A stretch of DNA of 64,000 nucleotides from Sphingomonas_B tabacisoli (GTDB lineage: Bacteria > Pseudomonadota > Alphaproteobacteria > Sphingomonadales > Sphingomonadaceae). The stretch spans positions 62,001 through 126,000 of the forward strand of contig NZ_JBHUDY010000001.1 of NCBI RefSeq assembly GCF_042678385.1. Reading direction: 5' to 3'. The notes under the pieces were generated by a model. That model searched no databases, was not told where the DNA came from, and worked only from the letters and a program-made list of their open reading frames with translations. Positions 8,593-17,029 of this stretch are shown piece by piece. Every line of letters begins with the position of its first letter. The stretch's first letter is position 1. A program made the translations under genes and the position numbers.

Positions 8593-9257
8593 GTGCCCTC
8601 CGCCATGCGCCGTTGCCGTTCCGTCTCGCGCGTGCTGGCGACAGGCGGCGGCTGATGCGGCGCTTCGGCCGGAATCGGCCCGGCGGGCTCGTAGGTCGCG
8701 ACCACAGTGCCCGCGGAGGAGACCATGTGATCGACCATCCTGAGCGCGCCAGGCGGCGTGCCCTCGCCGAACAGCCTTTTGCCTTTGCCCAGCGTCAGCG
8801 GGTAGGTCATCAGCACCAGCCGATCGAGCAGCCCCGCCGCCAGCAAGCCGGGATAGATTGTGCTCGATCCCCAGATCCTGAGCTCGGGCCCGTCGCCCGC
8901 CTTCAGCGCCGCGACATCGTCGATGCTTTTAAGACGATGGCTGTTCTCCCATTGGAGCGGCTGGTCGCCATGCGTCAGCACATATTTCGCGGCGCGCGTG
9001 AAGGCCTCGCCGATCCCGGTCATCTCGCCTTCGACATAGGGCCAATAGGCGGCAAAGATGTCGTAGGTGCGCCGGCCGAGCAGCAGGTCGTATTCGCCGC
9101 CGAGCAACGGGCCGAGCGTCTCGTCGGCTTCAGGATCAGGGAATTTGAACTGCCAGCCGCCCTGGTCGAAGCCGCCGGTCGGGTCCTCGCTCTCGCCGCC
9201 CGGCGCTTGCATGACGCCATCCAGCGACTGGAAGACCGCGCCGACGATCCTACGCAT
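8586..9257 (-). CDS. Dihydrofolate reductase-like (RibD C-terminal) family protein
   Basis: A 223-residue protein of the DHFR/RibD-C fold: MRRIVGAVFQSLDGVMQAPGG at the start, LLGRRTYDIFAAYWP in the middle and IWGSSTIYPGLLAAGLLDRL with the NADPH-loop Gly residues. These YwjB/YyaP-type proteins are NAD(P)H-dependent reductases of unknown substrate. About 30 residues at the C-terminus are rich in Pro and charge and look unstructured. It overlaps the neighbouring genes at both ends. Confidence 0.85.
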   Translation of the reverse strand: MRRIVGAVFQSLDGVMQAPGGESEDPTGGFDQGGWQFKFPDPEADETLGPLLGGEYDLLLGRRTYDIFAAYWPYVEGEMTGIGEAFTRAAKYVLTHGDQPLQWENSHRLKSIDDVAALKAGDGPELRIWGSSTIYPGLLAAGLLDRLVLMTYPLTLGKGKRLFGEGTPPGALRMVDHMVSSAGTVVATYEPAGPIPAEAPHQPPPVASTRETERQRRMAEGTW

Positions 9258-9747
9258 CGGCGGTTTCGCCCGCCAGCGCGCGCTCGATCGTCGCGATGTC
9301 GATCTTGCGCATCGTCATCATCGCTTCCATCGCACGCTTGGCCGCCGCCTTGTCGGGATTGGTCGTCGCGGCGAGCAGCATCCGCGGCGTGATCTGCCAT
9401 GAAAAGCCCCAGCGGTCCTTGCACCAGCCGCACGCGCTTTCCGCGCCGCCGTTGTTCACGATGGCGTTCCAATAGCGGTCGGTTTCCGCCTGATCGTCGG
9501 TCAGCACCATGAAGCTGACCGCCTCGTTCGGCTTGAAGTTCGGACCGCCGTTCAGCCCGACGAAGGATTGTCCCAGCACCGTGAACTCGACGGTCAGCTC
9601 CATTCCCTGCTCGCCGCCGGGAAAGTCGGTCGCGGCGTCATGCGCCGGGCCGACATGACTGTCAGGGAAGGTGGCGGCGTAGAATTCCGCCGCCTTGCGC
9701 GCCTCGCCATGATCGAACCACAGGCAGGTCGTCAGCTTGTTCGCCAT
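9250..9747 (-). CDS. VOC family protein (3-demethylubiquinone-9 3-methyltransferase-like fold)
   Basis: A 165-residue PhnB-like VOC protein. KLTTCLWFDHGEARKAAEFYAATFPDS and SACGWCKDRWGFSWQITP are the hallmarks of the group once misnamed 3-demethylubiquinone methyltransferase. The ATG at 9747 follows a GAGGAGAG ribosome-binding site, so it is preferred to the ATG five codons upstream. The stop overlaps the DHFR-like start by 8 bp. Function unknown. Confidence 0.87.
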   Translation of the reverse strand: MANKLTTCLWFDHGEARKAAEFYAATFPDSHVGPAHDAATDFPGGEQGMELTVEFTVLGQSFVGLNGGPNFKPNEAVSFMVLTDDQAETDRYWNAIVNNGGAESACGWCKDRWGFSWQITPRMLLAATTNPDKAAAKRAMEAMMTMRKIDIATIERALAGETADA

Positions 9748-9758
9748 CGTCTCTCTCC

Positions 9759-10544
9759 TCAACCGTTATTGGCGGGCGCAACCAGCCCGAAATGCACGCC
9801 TTCCGGGTCCTGAGCGTTGATCACCCATTCCCCGCCGGGCACTTCCATCGGTCCCTGGAGAACCGTGCCGCCGCCCTTCCTGATCTGCGCGATTGCGGCC
9901 TGGATTTCGGGCACGCGGAAGTAGAAGCCCCAGCCGGAATGGCCTTGCGGCGGCGTCTTCATCACCGCGCCGACCGCCTCGCCCTTGCTGTCGCCATTGG
10001 CGATGAAGCTGTAATCGCCCATCTCGCCCATCGGCATTGCGCCGACCTTGGTGACGTTGAACGCGGCGCCATAGAAGGCGAGCGCCGCGTCGGCGTCGGG
10101 CGTCAGCAGTTCGTTCCAGCTCACATGGCCGACGCCGTGCCGGGCATAGGCCGTGCTGTTCTCGTCGCTTGCCCCGCGCATCACATAGATCGGCACGCCC
10201 TGCGGGTCGCTGACCATGGCGATGCGGCCGACGTTCGGCGCGTCGAACGCCGGCAGATGGACCTGGCCGCCGGCCTTGACCACCGCGTCGACCGTCGCGT
10301 CGACGTTATCGACGCCGAAATAGCCCATCCAGAGCGGCTTTGCGCCTTGTGAGATCATGTCCGGGGTGAGCCCCATGACGCCGCCGGCCATGCCGTCCGG
10401 CGCGACGATCATCCGATAGTCGATGCCGCCGGGCTGCGGCCCGCCGATGTCCCAGCCGACCACCGGATCGTAGAACGCCTTGGCCGCCGCCGTGTCCGCA
10501 GTCATCAGCTCGTACCAGATGAAGGAGCCGTGCGCGTTAGGCAT
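9759..10544 (-). CDS. Two-domain VOC family protein
   Basis: A 261-residue protein built of two VOC modules: residues ~5-125 (SFIWYELMTADTAAAKAFYDPVVGW) and ~132-258 (VGHVSWNELLTPDADAALAFYGAAFNV). It resembles the Cfp30B/LSCP-type proteins. Two modules in one chain can form one metal site per domain pair. It overlaps the tandem DUF1428 gene by 8 bp. Confidence 0.87.
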   Translation of the reverse strand: MPNAHGSFIWYELMTADTAAAKAFYDPVVGWDIGGPQPGGIDYRMIVAPDGMAGGVMGLTPDMISQGAKPLWMGYFGVDNVDATVDAVVKAGGQVHLPAFDAPNVGRIAMVSDPQGVPIYVMRGASDENSTAYARHGVGHVSWNELLTPDADAALAFYGAAFNVTKVGAMPMGEMGDYSFIANGDSKGEAVGAVMKTPPQGHSGWGFYFRVPEIQAAIAQIRKGGGTVLQGPMEVPGGEWVINAQDPEGVHFGLVAPANNG

Positions 10545-11274
10545 TGGCCGGTTCCTTCGCGTTCGCCGTGTCGAGCACCGGATCGAACCCGCCCCAGAAC
10601 ATGCGCGGGCCGGCCATCGGCATCTCGCCCTCCGGCTTCATCCGCTCGTCCGCCATCACGGCGGCCCATCCGGCGTCGCGGGTCGCCTTGTCCCGCCATT
10701 CGATGAAGGAGAAGACGACCGTCTCGCCTTCCTCCGCTTTCACGGCGCGATAGAAGTCGGTCGCCTTGCCGTGCGGCACATCGTCGGCAATCGCCTCGAC
10801 CACGCGGGTCGCGCCATGTTCGCGGAAGAGCGGCGCGGCCTTGGCGGCCATTGCGCGATAGGCCTCTTCCTTGCCGGGCAGCACCGGCACGACATAGCCG
10901 TCGTGATAGCCGCCCTGGCCGCTGCCTTCGTCGACGAGCGTGCGGAAGCCGCCGACGATCATCCGCTTTCCATCGAAGGGCATCTCGCCCATGTCCGCCA
11001 TGCGCGGATCGCTCATTATCTTCGCGTTGGCGGCGTCGCGTGCTTCCCGTGACGGATATTCGAACCAGGCGAAGACGATCTTCTCGCCCGGTTCCGCATT
11101 CACCGCCTTGCGGAAATCGGTGACCTTGCCTTCGGGCACGTCGCTTTCCCAGGCCTCGACGTGGCGGGCCACGCCGAACTCGCGCGCGATCGGCGCGAAG
11201 TGCTTCGCATGGGCCACATAGGCGTCCTTGTTCGCCTCGGGGACGGACACCACGAATCCTTCGATGTAGGTCAT
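10537..11274 (-). CDS. Tandem DUF1428 protein
   Basis: A 245-residue protein with two consecutive DUF1428 domains, residues ~1-118 and ~124-240. The first starts TYIEGFVVSVPEANKD and the second starts YHDGYVVPVLPGKEE. Each has its own VTDFRKAV or ATDFYRAV block and a GKRMIVGGF or GPRMFWGGF end. DUF1428 proteins are normally ~115-residue dimers, so this fusion could form the dimer within one chain. The ATG at 11274 begins the first domain; the open frame upstream is VOC antisense. Confidence 0.87.
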   Translation of the reverse strand: MTYIEGFVVSVPEANKDAYVAHAKHFAPIAREFGVARHVEAWESDVPEGKVTDFRKAVNAEPGEKIVFAWFEYPSREARDAANAKIMSDPRMADMGEMPFDGKRMIVGGFRTLVDEGSGQGGYHDGYVVPVLPGKEEAYRAMAAKAAPLFREHGATRVVEAIADDVPHGKATDFYRAVKAEEGETVVFSFIEWRDKATRDAGWAAVMADERMKPEGEMPMAGPRMFWGGFDPVLDTANAKEPANA

Positions 11275-11296
11275 GCTGCTTCTCCTGCGCTTGAAA

Positions 11297-11734
11297 TCAG
11301 GCGGCCGCCGGTTCCCTGGCGTCGGCCATCCCGGCGAGTGCGGCGTCGACGTCCATCCAGAACGGTCCGAAGCCGTGGCCGTCGGGGTCCTCGAACGCGC
11401 GGCTGTACATGAAACCCTCGTCCTCGGGGCCGTGCAGCTCGCGCCCGCGGGCGGCGATCGCGGCTTCGCTGACAGCGTCGACATCCGCCCGGCTGTCGAA
11501 CGACAAGGCGATCAGTGCGCCGCTCGTCGTTTTCGCGTCGATGATCTGCTTGGGCGTGAAGGTTGCGTAGAATTCATGGGTCAGCAGCATGAAACTGACC
11601 GTGTCGGACCATTTCATCGCCGCGGCCTTTTCGTTCGAAAAGCGCGCGTCCCTGGTGCAGCCGATCGCTTCGTAGAAGCGAACCGAGCGGTCCAGGTCCG
11701 TAACCGGCAAGTTCACGAATATCGATTTCGCCAT
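11297..11734 (-). CDS. VOC family protein
   Basis: A 145-residue VOC protein with FVNLPVTDLDRSVRFYEAIGC near the N-terminus and FEDPDGHGFGPFWMD near the end, as in the glyoxalase/bleomycin-resistance-like group related to YaeR and lactoylglutathione lyase homologues. It is the first gene of the eleven-gene minus-strand cluster and diverges from the HxlR-type regulator across a 93-bp gap, which is where the cluster promoter should lie. Confidence 0.87.
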   Translation of the reverse strand: MAKSIFVNLPVTDLDRSVRFYEAIGCTRDARFSNEKAAAMKWSDTVSFMLLTHEFYATFTPKQIIDAKTTSGALIALSFDSRADVDAVSEAAIAARGRELHGPEDEGFMYSRAFEDPDGHGFGPFWMDVDAALAGMADAREPAAA

Positions 11735-11827
11735 CTCGTCTTCTCCCTTCGGCCGCTCGTTCGGCGACTCGACTGTTGCGTTTGATGTGCGATCGAGTTA
11801 TTAAAAGCAACCAGAAAGTTAGAAAAA
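11735..11827. promoter_or_regulatory. Divergent promoter/operator region between VOC cluster and hxlR-type gene
   Basis: A 93-bp AT-richer gap between divergent genes. GTTGC at 11775-11779 and GCAAC at 11807-11811 form the core of an imperfect inverted repeat (flanked by TTT and AAA), a possible operator. TTGCGT at 11777 and TTATTA at 11798 could be weak -35/-10 elements for the regulator. These are pattern matches only. Confidence 0.35.
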
Positions 11828-12505
11828 GTGACTCGAACTCCCAAACTGCCTCGGGAACGCTGGTATGACGATGCGTGCGGCACGGCGATGGCGCTGGAGC
11901 TGGTCGGCGAGCGCTGGTCGCTGCTGATCCTGCGCGAGCTGATGTTCGGCCCGCGCCGCTTCGGCGAGCTGAAGAGCGGGCTGCCGGGCATCAGCGCCAA
12001 TGTGCTGACCCAGCGGCTGGAAGGGATGGAGACATCCGGCATCCTCATTCGACGCAAGCTCCCGCCACCGGCGTCTGTCCAGGTCTATGAGCTGACACGC
12101 CTTGGTTACGCGGCGGAGACAGTGGTCAAGGAGCTCGGGCGCTGGGCGGCGCAATCGCCGCTCCACGACCCGACGCTGCCGCTGTCCGCCGCCTCGATCA
12201 TGCTCTCCTTCCGCACCATGCTCAATGCCGGGCGTGCCGAGGGGATCGACGCGCAGATCGGCTTCCGATTCGGCGACGAAGAGTTTCGGGGCCGCCTGAC
12301 CAAAGACGAGATCGCGATCCATCGCGGAGAGGCGGCGGGGGCGGACCTCATCTTCACCGGCACGCCGGTCACGCTCGCTGCTGCCGTTTACGGCGGGGTG
12401 CCGTTGCAAGAGCTCGAACAGGCCGGAGCGCTGACGATCGAGGGCGACAGGGCGCTCGCGGCGCGGTTCGTCACCTTGTTTCCGCTGCCGGACAAGCTCA
12501 TCTGA
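11828..12505 (+). CDS. HxlR-type winged-helix regulator with C-terminal SCP2-like domain
   Basis: A 225-residue regulator. Residues ~10-105 form an HxlR/MarR-like winged helix (CGTAMALELVGERWSLLILRELMFGPRRFGELKSGLPGISANVLTQRL). Residues ~125-222 look like an SCP2/sterol-carrier-type ligand domain (ADLIFTGTPVTLAAAVYGG ... LTIEGDRALAARF). Such fusions are ligand-sensing regulators. GTG at 11828 is the start; no strong Shine-Dalgarno is visible. The divergent position suggests control of the VOC/GST/DUF1428 cluster; that is inference. Confidence 0.85.
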   Translation: MTRTPKLPRERWYDDACGTAMALELVGERWSLLILRELMFGPRRFGELKSGLPGISANVLTQRLEGMETSGILIRRKLPPPASVQVYELTRLGYAAETVVKELGRWAAQSPLHDPTLPLSAASIMLSFRTMLNAGRAEGIDAQIGFRFGDEEFRGRLTKDEIAIHRGEAAGADLIFTGTPVTLAAAVYGGVPLQELEQAGALTIEGDRALAARFVTLFPLPDKLI

Positions 12506-12546
12506 AGGTTGCCGCGCGCGCCGCGCGCCCGTAACGCGGACTCGTC

Positions 12547-13551
12547 ATGACCGATATCGCCAATATTCAGCCCGACAGCCGCGACAGCACGCTCCTCGAG
12601 GCGCCCGACAAGCAGATCAGCGTGCGCGACGTGTTCGGAATCGATTCGGACATGATGTGCCCCGCTTTCAGCGAGCCCGACGAGCGCGTGCCCGATCTCG
12701 ATCCGGCTTACGTGTTCGATCCGGACACGACGCTCGCGATCCTTGCCGGCTTTGCGCACAACCGCCGCGTGATGGTCCAGGGCTATCACGGCACCGGCAA
12801 GTCGACGCATATCGAGCAGGTCGCGGCGCGGCTGAACTGGCCGTGCATCCGCATCAACCTGGACGCGCATATCAGCCGCATCGACCTGGTGGGTAGGGAC
12901 GCGATCGTGCTGCGCGACGGCCAGCAGGTAACGGAGTTCCGCGAAGGCCTGCTGCCCTGGGCGCTGCAGCACCCGGTCGCGCTCGTTTTCGACGAATATG
13001 ACGCGGGCCGCCCGGACGTGATGTTCGTGATCCAGCGCGTGCTGGAGACCGAAGGCAAGCTGACGCTGCTCGACCAGAACCGCGTCATCCGCCCGAACCA
13101 TCATTTCCGTCTGTTCGCGACCGCGAACACGGTCGGCCTCGGCGACACGACCGGCCTTTATCACGGCACCCAGCAGATCAATCAGGGTCAGATGGACCGC
13201 TGGAACATAGTGGTCACGCTCAATTACCTGCCCGCGCAGGTCGAGGCGCAGATCGTGATGGCCAAGTCGGGCGAATACGATCAGCCCGAAGGCAAGAAGG
13301 TCGTCGACAACATGGTGAAGGTGGCGGAGCTGACGCGCCAGGGTTTCATCGCCGGCGACATCTCCACCGTGATGAGCCCGCGCACCGTCATCACCTGGGC
13401 GCAGAACGCGATGATCTTCGGCGATGTCGGCTTCGCCTTCCGCCTGTCGTTCCTGAACAAGTGCGACGAAGCCGAACGCGCGCTGGTCGCGGAATATTAC
13501 CAGCGCGTCTTCGGCAAGGACCTGCCCGAAAGCGTCGTCGGGAAGGTTTAG
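12547..13551 (+). CDS. cobS: Cobaltochelatase subunit CobS (AAA+ ATPase)
   Basis: A 334-residue AAA+ protein. The Walker A motif GYHGTGKST is at about 79-87 and Walker B ALVFDEYDAG near 150. CobS and CobT form the AAA+/MIDAS chaperone that drives ATP-dependent cobalt insertion by CobN in aerobic cobalamin synthesis. No other cobalamin gene is in the window, so a different metal-chelatase or chaperone use cannot be excluded. The stop overlaps the convergent PEP-CTERM gene by 4 bp. Confidence 0.92.
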   Translation: MTDIANIQPDSRDSTLLEAPDKQISVRDVFGIDSDMMCPAFSEPDERVPDLDPAYVFDPDTTLAILAGFAHNRRVMVQGYHGTGKSTHIEQVAARLNWPCIRINLDAHISRIDLVGRDAIVLRDGQQVTEFREGLLPWALQHPVALVFDEYDAGRPDVMFVIQRVLETEGKLTLLDQNRVIRPNHHFRLFATANTVGLGDTTGLYHGTQQINQGQMDRWNIVVTLNYLPAQVEAQIVMAKSGEYDQPEGKKVVDNMVKVAELTRQGFIAGDISTVMSPRTVITWAQNAMIFGDVGFAFRLSFLNKCDEAERALVAEYYQRVFGKDLPESVVGKV

Positions 13552-14201
13552 GCCGCGACCGCGCGCCGCCGCTTCCAGCGGAGCGCCGTGCCCATGCCGC
13601 CGAAGCCCAGAATCAGCAGCGTCCAGGTCTGCGCTTCGGGCACGGCGGTCACGCGGCCGATCGTGAAATCGTCCATCGCGAATCGGCCGGAGCTCTGGCG
13701 GAAGTGGACTTCGTCGATGCTCATGTCGGTGAAGAAGTTCACATAGGTATAGGCGCTCGAATAGGCGGACGGGTCGTTCTTGAAGCCCGCCTTGGCGGCG
13801 CTGTCGACCAGGCTCCAGGTGCCGAGGCTCGCGCCCTTCGAGAACAGCTCGATCGTGTTCTTGCCGTCCAGCGCTTCGGTGCGGAAGCTCAGATACTGTA
13901 CGCCGCGGTCGAGCTTCACGCTCGCCTGATCGGTGGTGAAAACATAGGCCGAGCCGCCGAAGCGGTTGTTGCCGGCATCGGCGCTGGCGAGCTTGAAGCC
14001 GGTGAAGGCCGCGCCGACGTTGGAGCCGCCGAAGCTGGAGCGAAAGTCGTCGCGCGTCGCGTCCGAGAAATTCTCGACCCGGCCGCCGGCCGCGATCATC
14101 GCCTGCGTGGTGGGCGAGGTCTCGACATACACCGAGACCCAGGCCTGCGCCGGCATCGCGAGTCCTGCCGCCAGAACCGCGCCCATCACCATTTTCTTCA
14201 T
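13548..14201 (-). CDS. PEP-CTERM sorting-domain surface protein
   Basis: A 217-residue exported protein. It has an N-terminal signal peptide (MKKMVMGAVLAAGLAMPAQA) and a C-terminal sorting signal of VPEAQTW, a hydrophobic helix with LGFGGMG, and a basic WKRRR tail: the PEP-CTERM plan recognised by exosortases. The motif is PEAQTWT rather than the common PEPxxWA. The middle is beta-rich and may bind surface ligands. It sits between cobS and cobT, on the opposite strand. An exosortase gene is at 56137-57024. Confidence 0.87.
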   Translation of the reverse strand: MKKMVMGAVLAAGLAMPAQAWVSVYVETSPTTQAMIAAGGRVENFSDATRDDFRSSFGGSNVGAAFTGFKLASADAGNNRFGGSAYVFTTDQASVKLDRGVQYLSFRTEALDGKNTIELFSKGASLGTWSLVDSAAKAGFKNDPSAYSSAYTYVNFFTDMSIDEVHFRQSSGRFAMDDFTIGRVTAVPEAQTWTLLILGFGGMGTALRWKRRRAVAA

Positions 14202-14286
14202 TGCTCTTGGCCCCCAATCGAAATCAAGCGCGGCCTTAGCGCAGCGAAGGTTGACCGATCGTTAGGCAGCGCGACATGGAGGATTC

Positions 14287-16116
14287 GTGGCGAACGATTC
14301 CCCTCTCGACCGCTTTCGTTCCGTCCTGACCGGGGCGTCGCGCGCGCTGGCGCACGAGCCGGAGCTGGAGCTGGCCTTCACTGCCGATGCGCCCAGCCAG
14401 TCGGGCAAGAATGTGCGCGTGCCAATGCCGGCGCGCTCGCTGCCGCCCGAGCAGGTCGCGGAAGCGCGCGGCTTTGCCGACAGCTTCTCGCTGCGCCTGC
14501 GCCACCATAATGCGGCGCTGCACGTGAAAGGCGCGCCGCACGAGGCGGTCGCGCGCGCCGTGTTCGATGCGGTCGAGACGGCCCGGGTCGAGGCGCTTGG
14601 CTCGCGCGGCATGGCGGGCGTCGCCGCCAATCTCGGCCATGCACTCGACATGCGGATGAAGTCGGACCCGATCACGCGCGCGCGTTCGGCCGACGAAGTG
14701 CCGCTCTCGACCGCGTTGCAATTGCTGGTGCGCGAACGGCTGACCGGCCAGACGGCGCCCGAAGCGGCCAAAGCGGGGCTCGACCTCGTTCGCGGCTGGA
14801 TCGAGGAAAAGGGCGGCTCGGACCTCGATGCGCTCGCCCTCGCGCTCGACGACCAGTCCGCTTTCGCCCGGCTCGCCACCAAGCTGCTCGAAGATCTCGA
14901 GCTTGTCGATGCCGAAGCCGAGCCGACGGAGGATCAGGACCAGGGCGAGGATGGCGAAGGCGAGGAGCCGGAGGAAGGCGAAGAGGGCGAGGATCAGGAC
15001 GAAGGCTCGTCGGGCGCCGATGGTGAAATCCAGTCCCGCGCCGAACGCTCGGAAGGCGACGACACCGACAGCGAAAGCGGCGAGGCCGAACAGGATTTCG
15101 AGGCCGAGGTCGAAAGCCAAGCCGGCGACGATGGCGACGAAGGCATGCTGCCCGTCCGCCCGAACCGGCCCTTCTCCGACTTGTCACCCCAGTTCGATTA
15201 CAAGATCTGGAGCACGCGGTTCGACGAAGTGATCGAAGCGAGCGAACTGTGCGACGAGGATGAGCTCGGCCGCCTGCGTGCCTATCTCGATCCGCAGCTC
15301 GTCCATCTGCAGGGGGCGGTGACGAAGCTCGCCAACCGCCTGCAGCGCCGCCTGATGGCGCAGCAGAGCCGGAGCTGGGACTTCGATCAAGAAGAAGGTC
15401 TGCTCGACGCCGCGCGACTGGCGCGCGTGGTGGTCAATCCCACCCACTCGCTCAGCTACAAGATCGAGAAGGACACGGACTTCAAGGACACGGTGGTGAC
15501 CTTGCTGCTCGACAATTCGGGCTCGATGCGCGGGCGGCCGATCTCGATCGCGGCGATCAGTGCTGATATCCTCGCTCGCACGCTAGAGCGGGTTGGCGTC
15601 AAGACCGAGATTCTGGGCTTCACCACGCGCGCCTGGAAAGGCGGCCAAGCGCGCGAGGACTGGCTGGCGCAGGGTCGGCCGCCGCATCCGGGACGCCTCA
15701 ACGATCTCCGTCACATCGTCTATAAGCGCGCGGACGAGCCGTGGCGCCGCGCGCGCAAGAGCCTTGGCCTGATGATGCGCGAGGGGCTGCTCAAGGAGAA
15801 TATCGACGGCGAGGCTTTGCTCTGGGCGCATAATCGGCTGATCGGCCGGCCCGAGGAGCGCAAGATCCTGATGGTCATTTCCGACGGCGCGCCGGTCGAC
15901 GATTCGACGCTCTCGGTGAACAGCGGCTCCTACCTCGAAAAGCATCTGCGCCAGGTGATCGCCTGGATCGAGAATCGTTCGCCGGTGGAGCTGGCTGCGA
16001 TCGGCATCGGCCATGACGTCACCCGCTATTACCAGCGCGCCGTCACGATCATGGACGCGGAACAGCTCGGCGGCACGATGGTCGAGCAATTGGCGGGACT
16101 GTTCGACGCCCCCTGA
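14287..16116 (+). CDS. cobT: Cobaltochelatase subunit CobT (VWA/MIDAS domain)
   Basis: A 609-residue protein with the CobT layout: helical N-terminal region, a long Asp/Glu-rich linker (about 215-290, such as EDGEGEEPEEGEEGEDQDEG) and a C-terminal von Willebrand A domain. The MIDAS motif DNSGSM begins at about residue 409, and ISDGAPVDDS provides the later Asp. It cooperates with CobS. GTG at 14287 follows a GGAGG Shine-Dalgarno at 14278-14282. It is separated from cobS by the PEP-CTERM gene. Confidence 0.92.
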   Translation: MANDSPLDRFRSVLTGASRALAHEPELELAFTADAPSQSGKNVRVPMPARSLPPEQVAEARGFADSFSLRLRHHNAALHVKGAPHEAVARAVFDAVETARVEALGSRGMAGVAANLGHALDMRMKSDPITRARSADEVPLSTALQLLVRERLTGQTAPEAAKAGLDLVRGWIEEKGGSDLDALALALDDQSAFARLATKLLEDLELVDAEAEPTEDQDQGEDGEGEEPEEGEEGEDQDEGSSGADGEIQSRAERSEGDDTDSESGEAEQDFEAEVESQAGDDGDEGMLPVRPNRPFSDLSPQFDYKIWSTRFDEVIEASELCDEDELGRLRAYLDPQLVHLQGAVTKLANRLQRRLMAQQSRSWDFDQEEGLLDAARLARVVVNPTHSLSYKIEKDTDFKDTVVTLLLDNSGSMRGRPISIAAISADILARTLERVGVKTEILGFTTRAWKGGQAREDWLAQGRPPHPGRLNDLRHIVYKRADEPWRRARKSLGLMMREGLLKENIDGEALLWAHNRLIGRPEERKILMVISDGAPVDDSTLSVNSGSYLEKHLRQVIAWIENRSPVELAAIGIGHDVTRYYQRAVTIMDAEQLGGTMVEQLAGLFDAP

Positions 16117-16165
16117 ACGCCCGCTGCGCTCGCGCGTTGGACCGTGAAAGCAGCAGGAGCGCATC

Positions 16166-17023
16166 ATGTCCGACACCGACGTCCAGCCGATGATCCACGA
16201 GGACCCGCAGCCGGGTCGCGAATCGCAGCTCGAGCCAAAACCCGACTGGACGCCGCGCTATCCGGGCTCCGGACGGCTGCAGGGCAAGGTCGCGCTGATC
16301 ACCGGCGCCGATTCGGGCATCGGCCGCGCAGTCGCAGCCCTGTATGCGCGCGAGGGCGCGGACGTGGCGGTCGTCTATCTGCGCGAGCATGACGACGCGC
16401 AAAAGACCTGCGAGATTGTCGAAGGCGAAGGCCGCCGCGCGATCCGCATCGCCGGCGACGTTGGCGACAAGGATTTCTGCAAACAGGCGGTCGAGCGGAC
16501 CGTCGCCGAGCTCGGCGGGCTCGACATTCTCGTCAACAATGCCGGCGAGCAGCATCCGGACAAGCAGATCGAGGACATCACGGAGGAGCAGCTCAAGCGC
16601 ACCTTTCAGACCAACATCTTCGCAATGTTCTATCTGGTCCAGGCGGCGCGGAAGCATCTCTCCAAGGGCTCGGCGATCGTCAATTGCACCAGCGTGACGA
16701 TGTACAAGGGCTCGTCTGAGCTGCTCGACTATTCGGCGACCAAGGGCGCGATCACCGCCTTCACCCGGTCATTGTCCGAAAATCTGATCAAGGACGGCAT
16801 CCGCGTGAATGCCGTGGCGCCAGGTCCGATCTGGACGCCGCTGAACCCGATGGGCGGCGCGACGCCGGAGAAGCTCAAGGATTTCGGCAAGAACACGCCG
16901 ATGGGCCGCCCCGGCCAGCCGAACGAGGTCGCGCCGGCGTTCCTGTTCTTGGCGTGCGAGGATTCTAGCTACATGTCGGGGCAAGTGCTGCACCCGAATG
17001 GGGGCGAGATCGTGAATGGGTGA
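16166..17023 (+). CDS. SDR family oxidoreductase
   Basis: A 285-residue short-chain dehydrogenase. The NAD(P)-binding TGADSGIG motif is at 46-53, NNAG follows, and the catalytic Tyr189-x3-Lys193 is in DYSATKGA. The extended N-terminus (EPKPDWTPRYPGSGRLQGK) is typical of the YghA/YhdF-like group, often stress-induced and annotated as glucose-1-dehydrogenase-like. It is convergent with etfA across a repeat-filled gap. Confidence 0.9.
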   Translation: MSDTDVQPMIHEDPQPGRESQLEPKPDWTPRYPGSGRLQGKVALITGADSGIGRAVAALYAREGADVAVVYLREHDDAQKTCEIVEGEGRRAIRIAGDVGDKDFCKQAVERTVAELGGLDILVNNAGEQHPDKQIEDITEEQLKRTFQTNIFAMFYLVQAARKHLSKGSAIVNCTSVTMYKGSSELLDYSATKGAITAFTRSLSENLIKDGIRVNAVAPGPIWTPLNPMGGATPEKLKDFGKNTPMGRPGQPNEVAPAFLFLACEDSSYMSGQVLHPNGGEIVNG

Positions 17024-17029
17024 CCAAGC

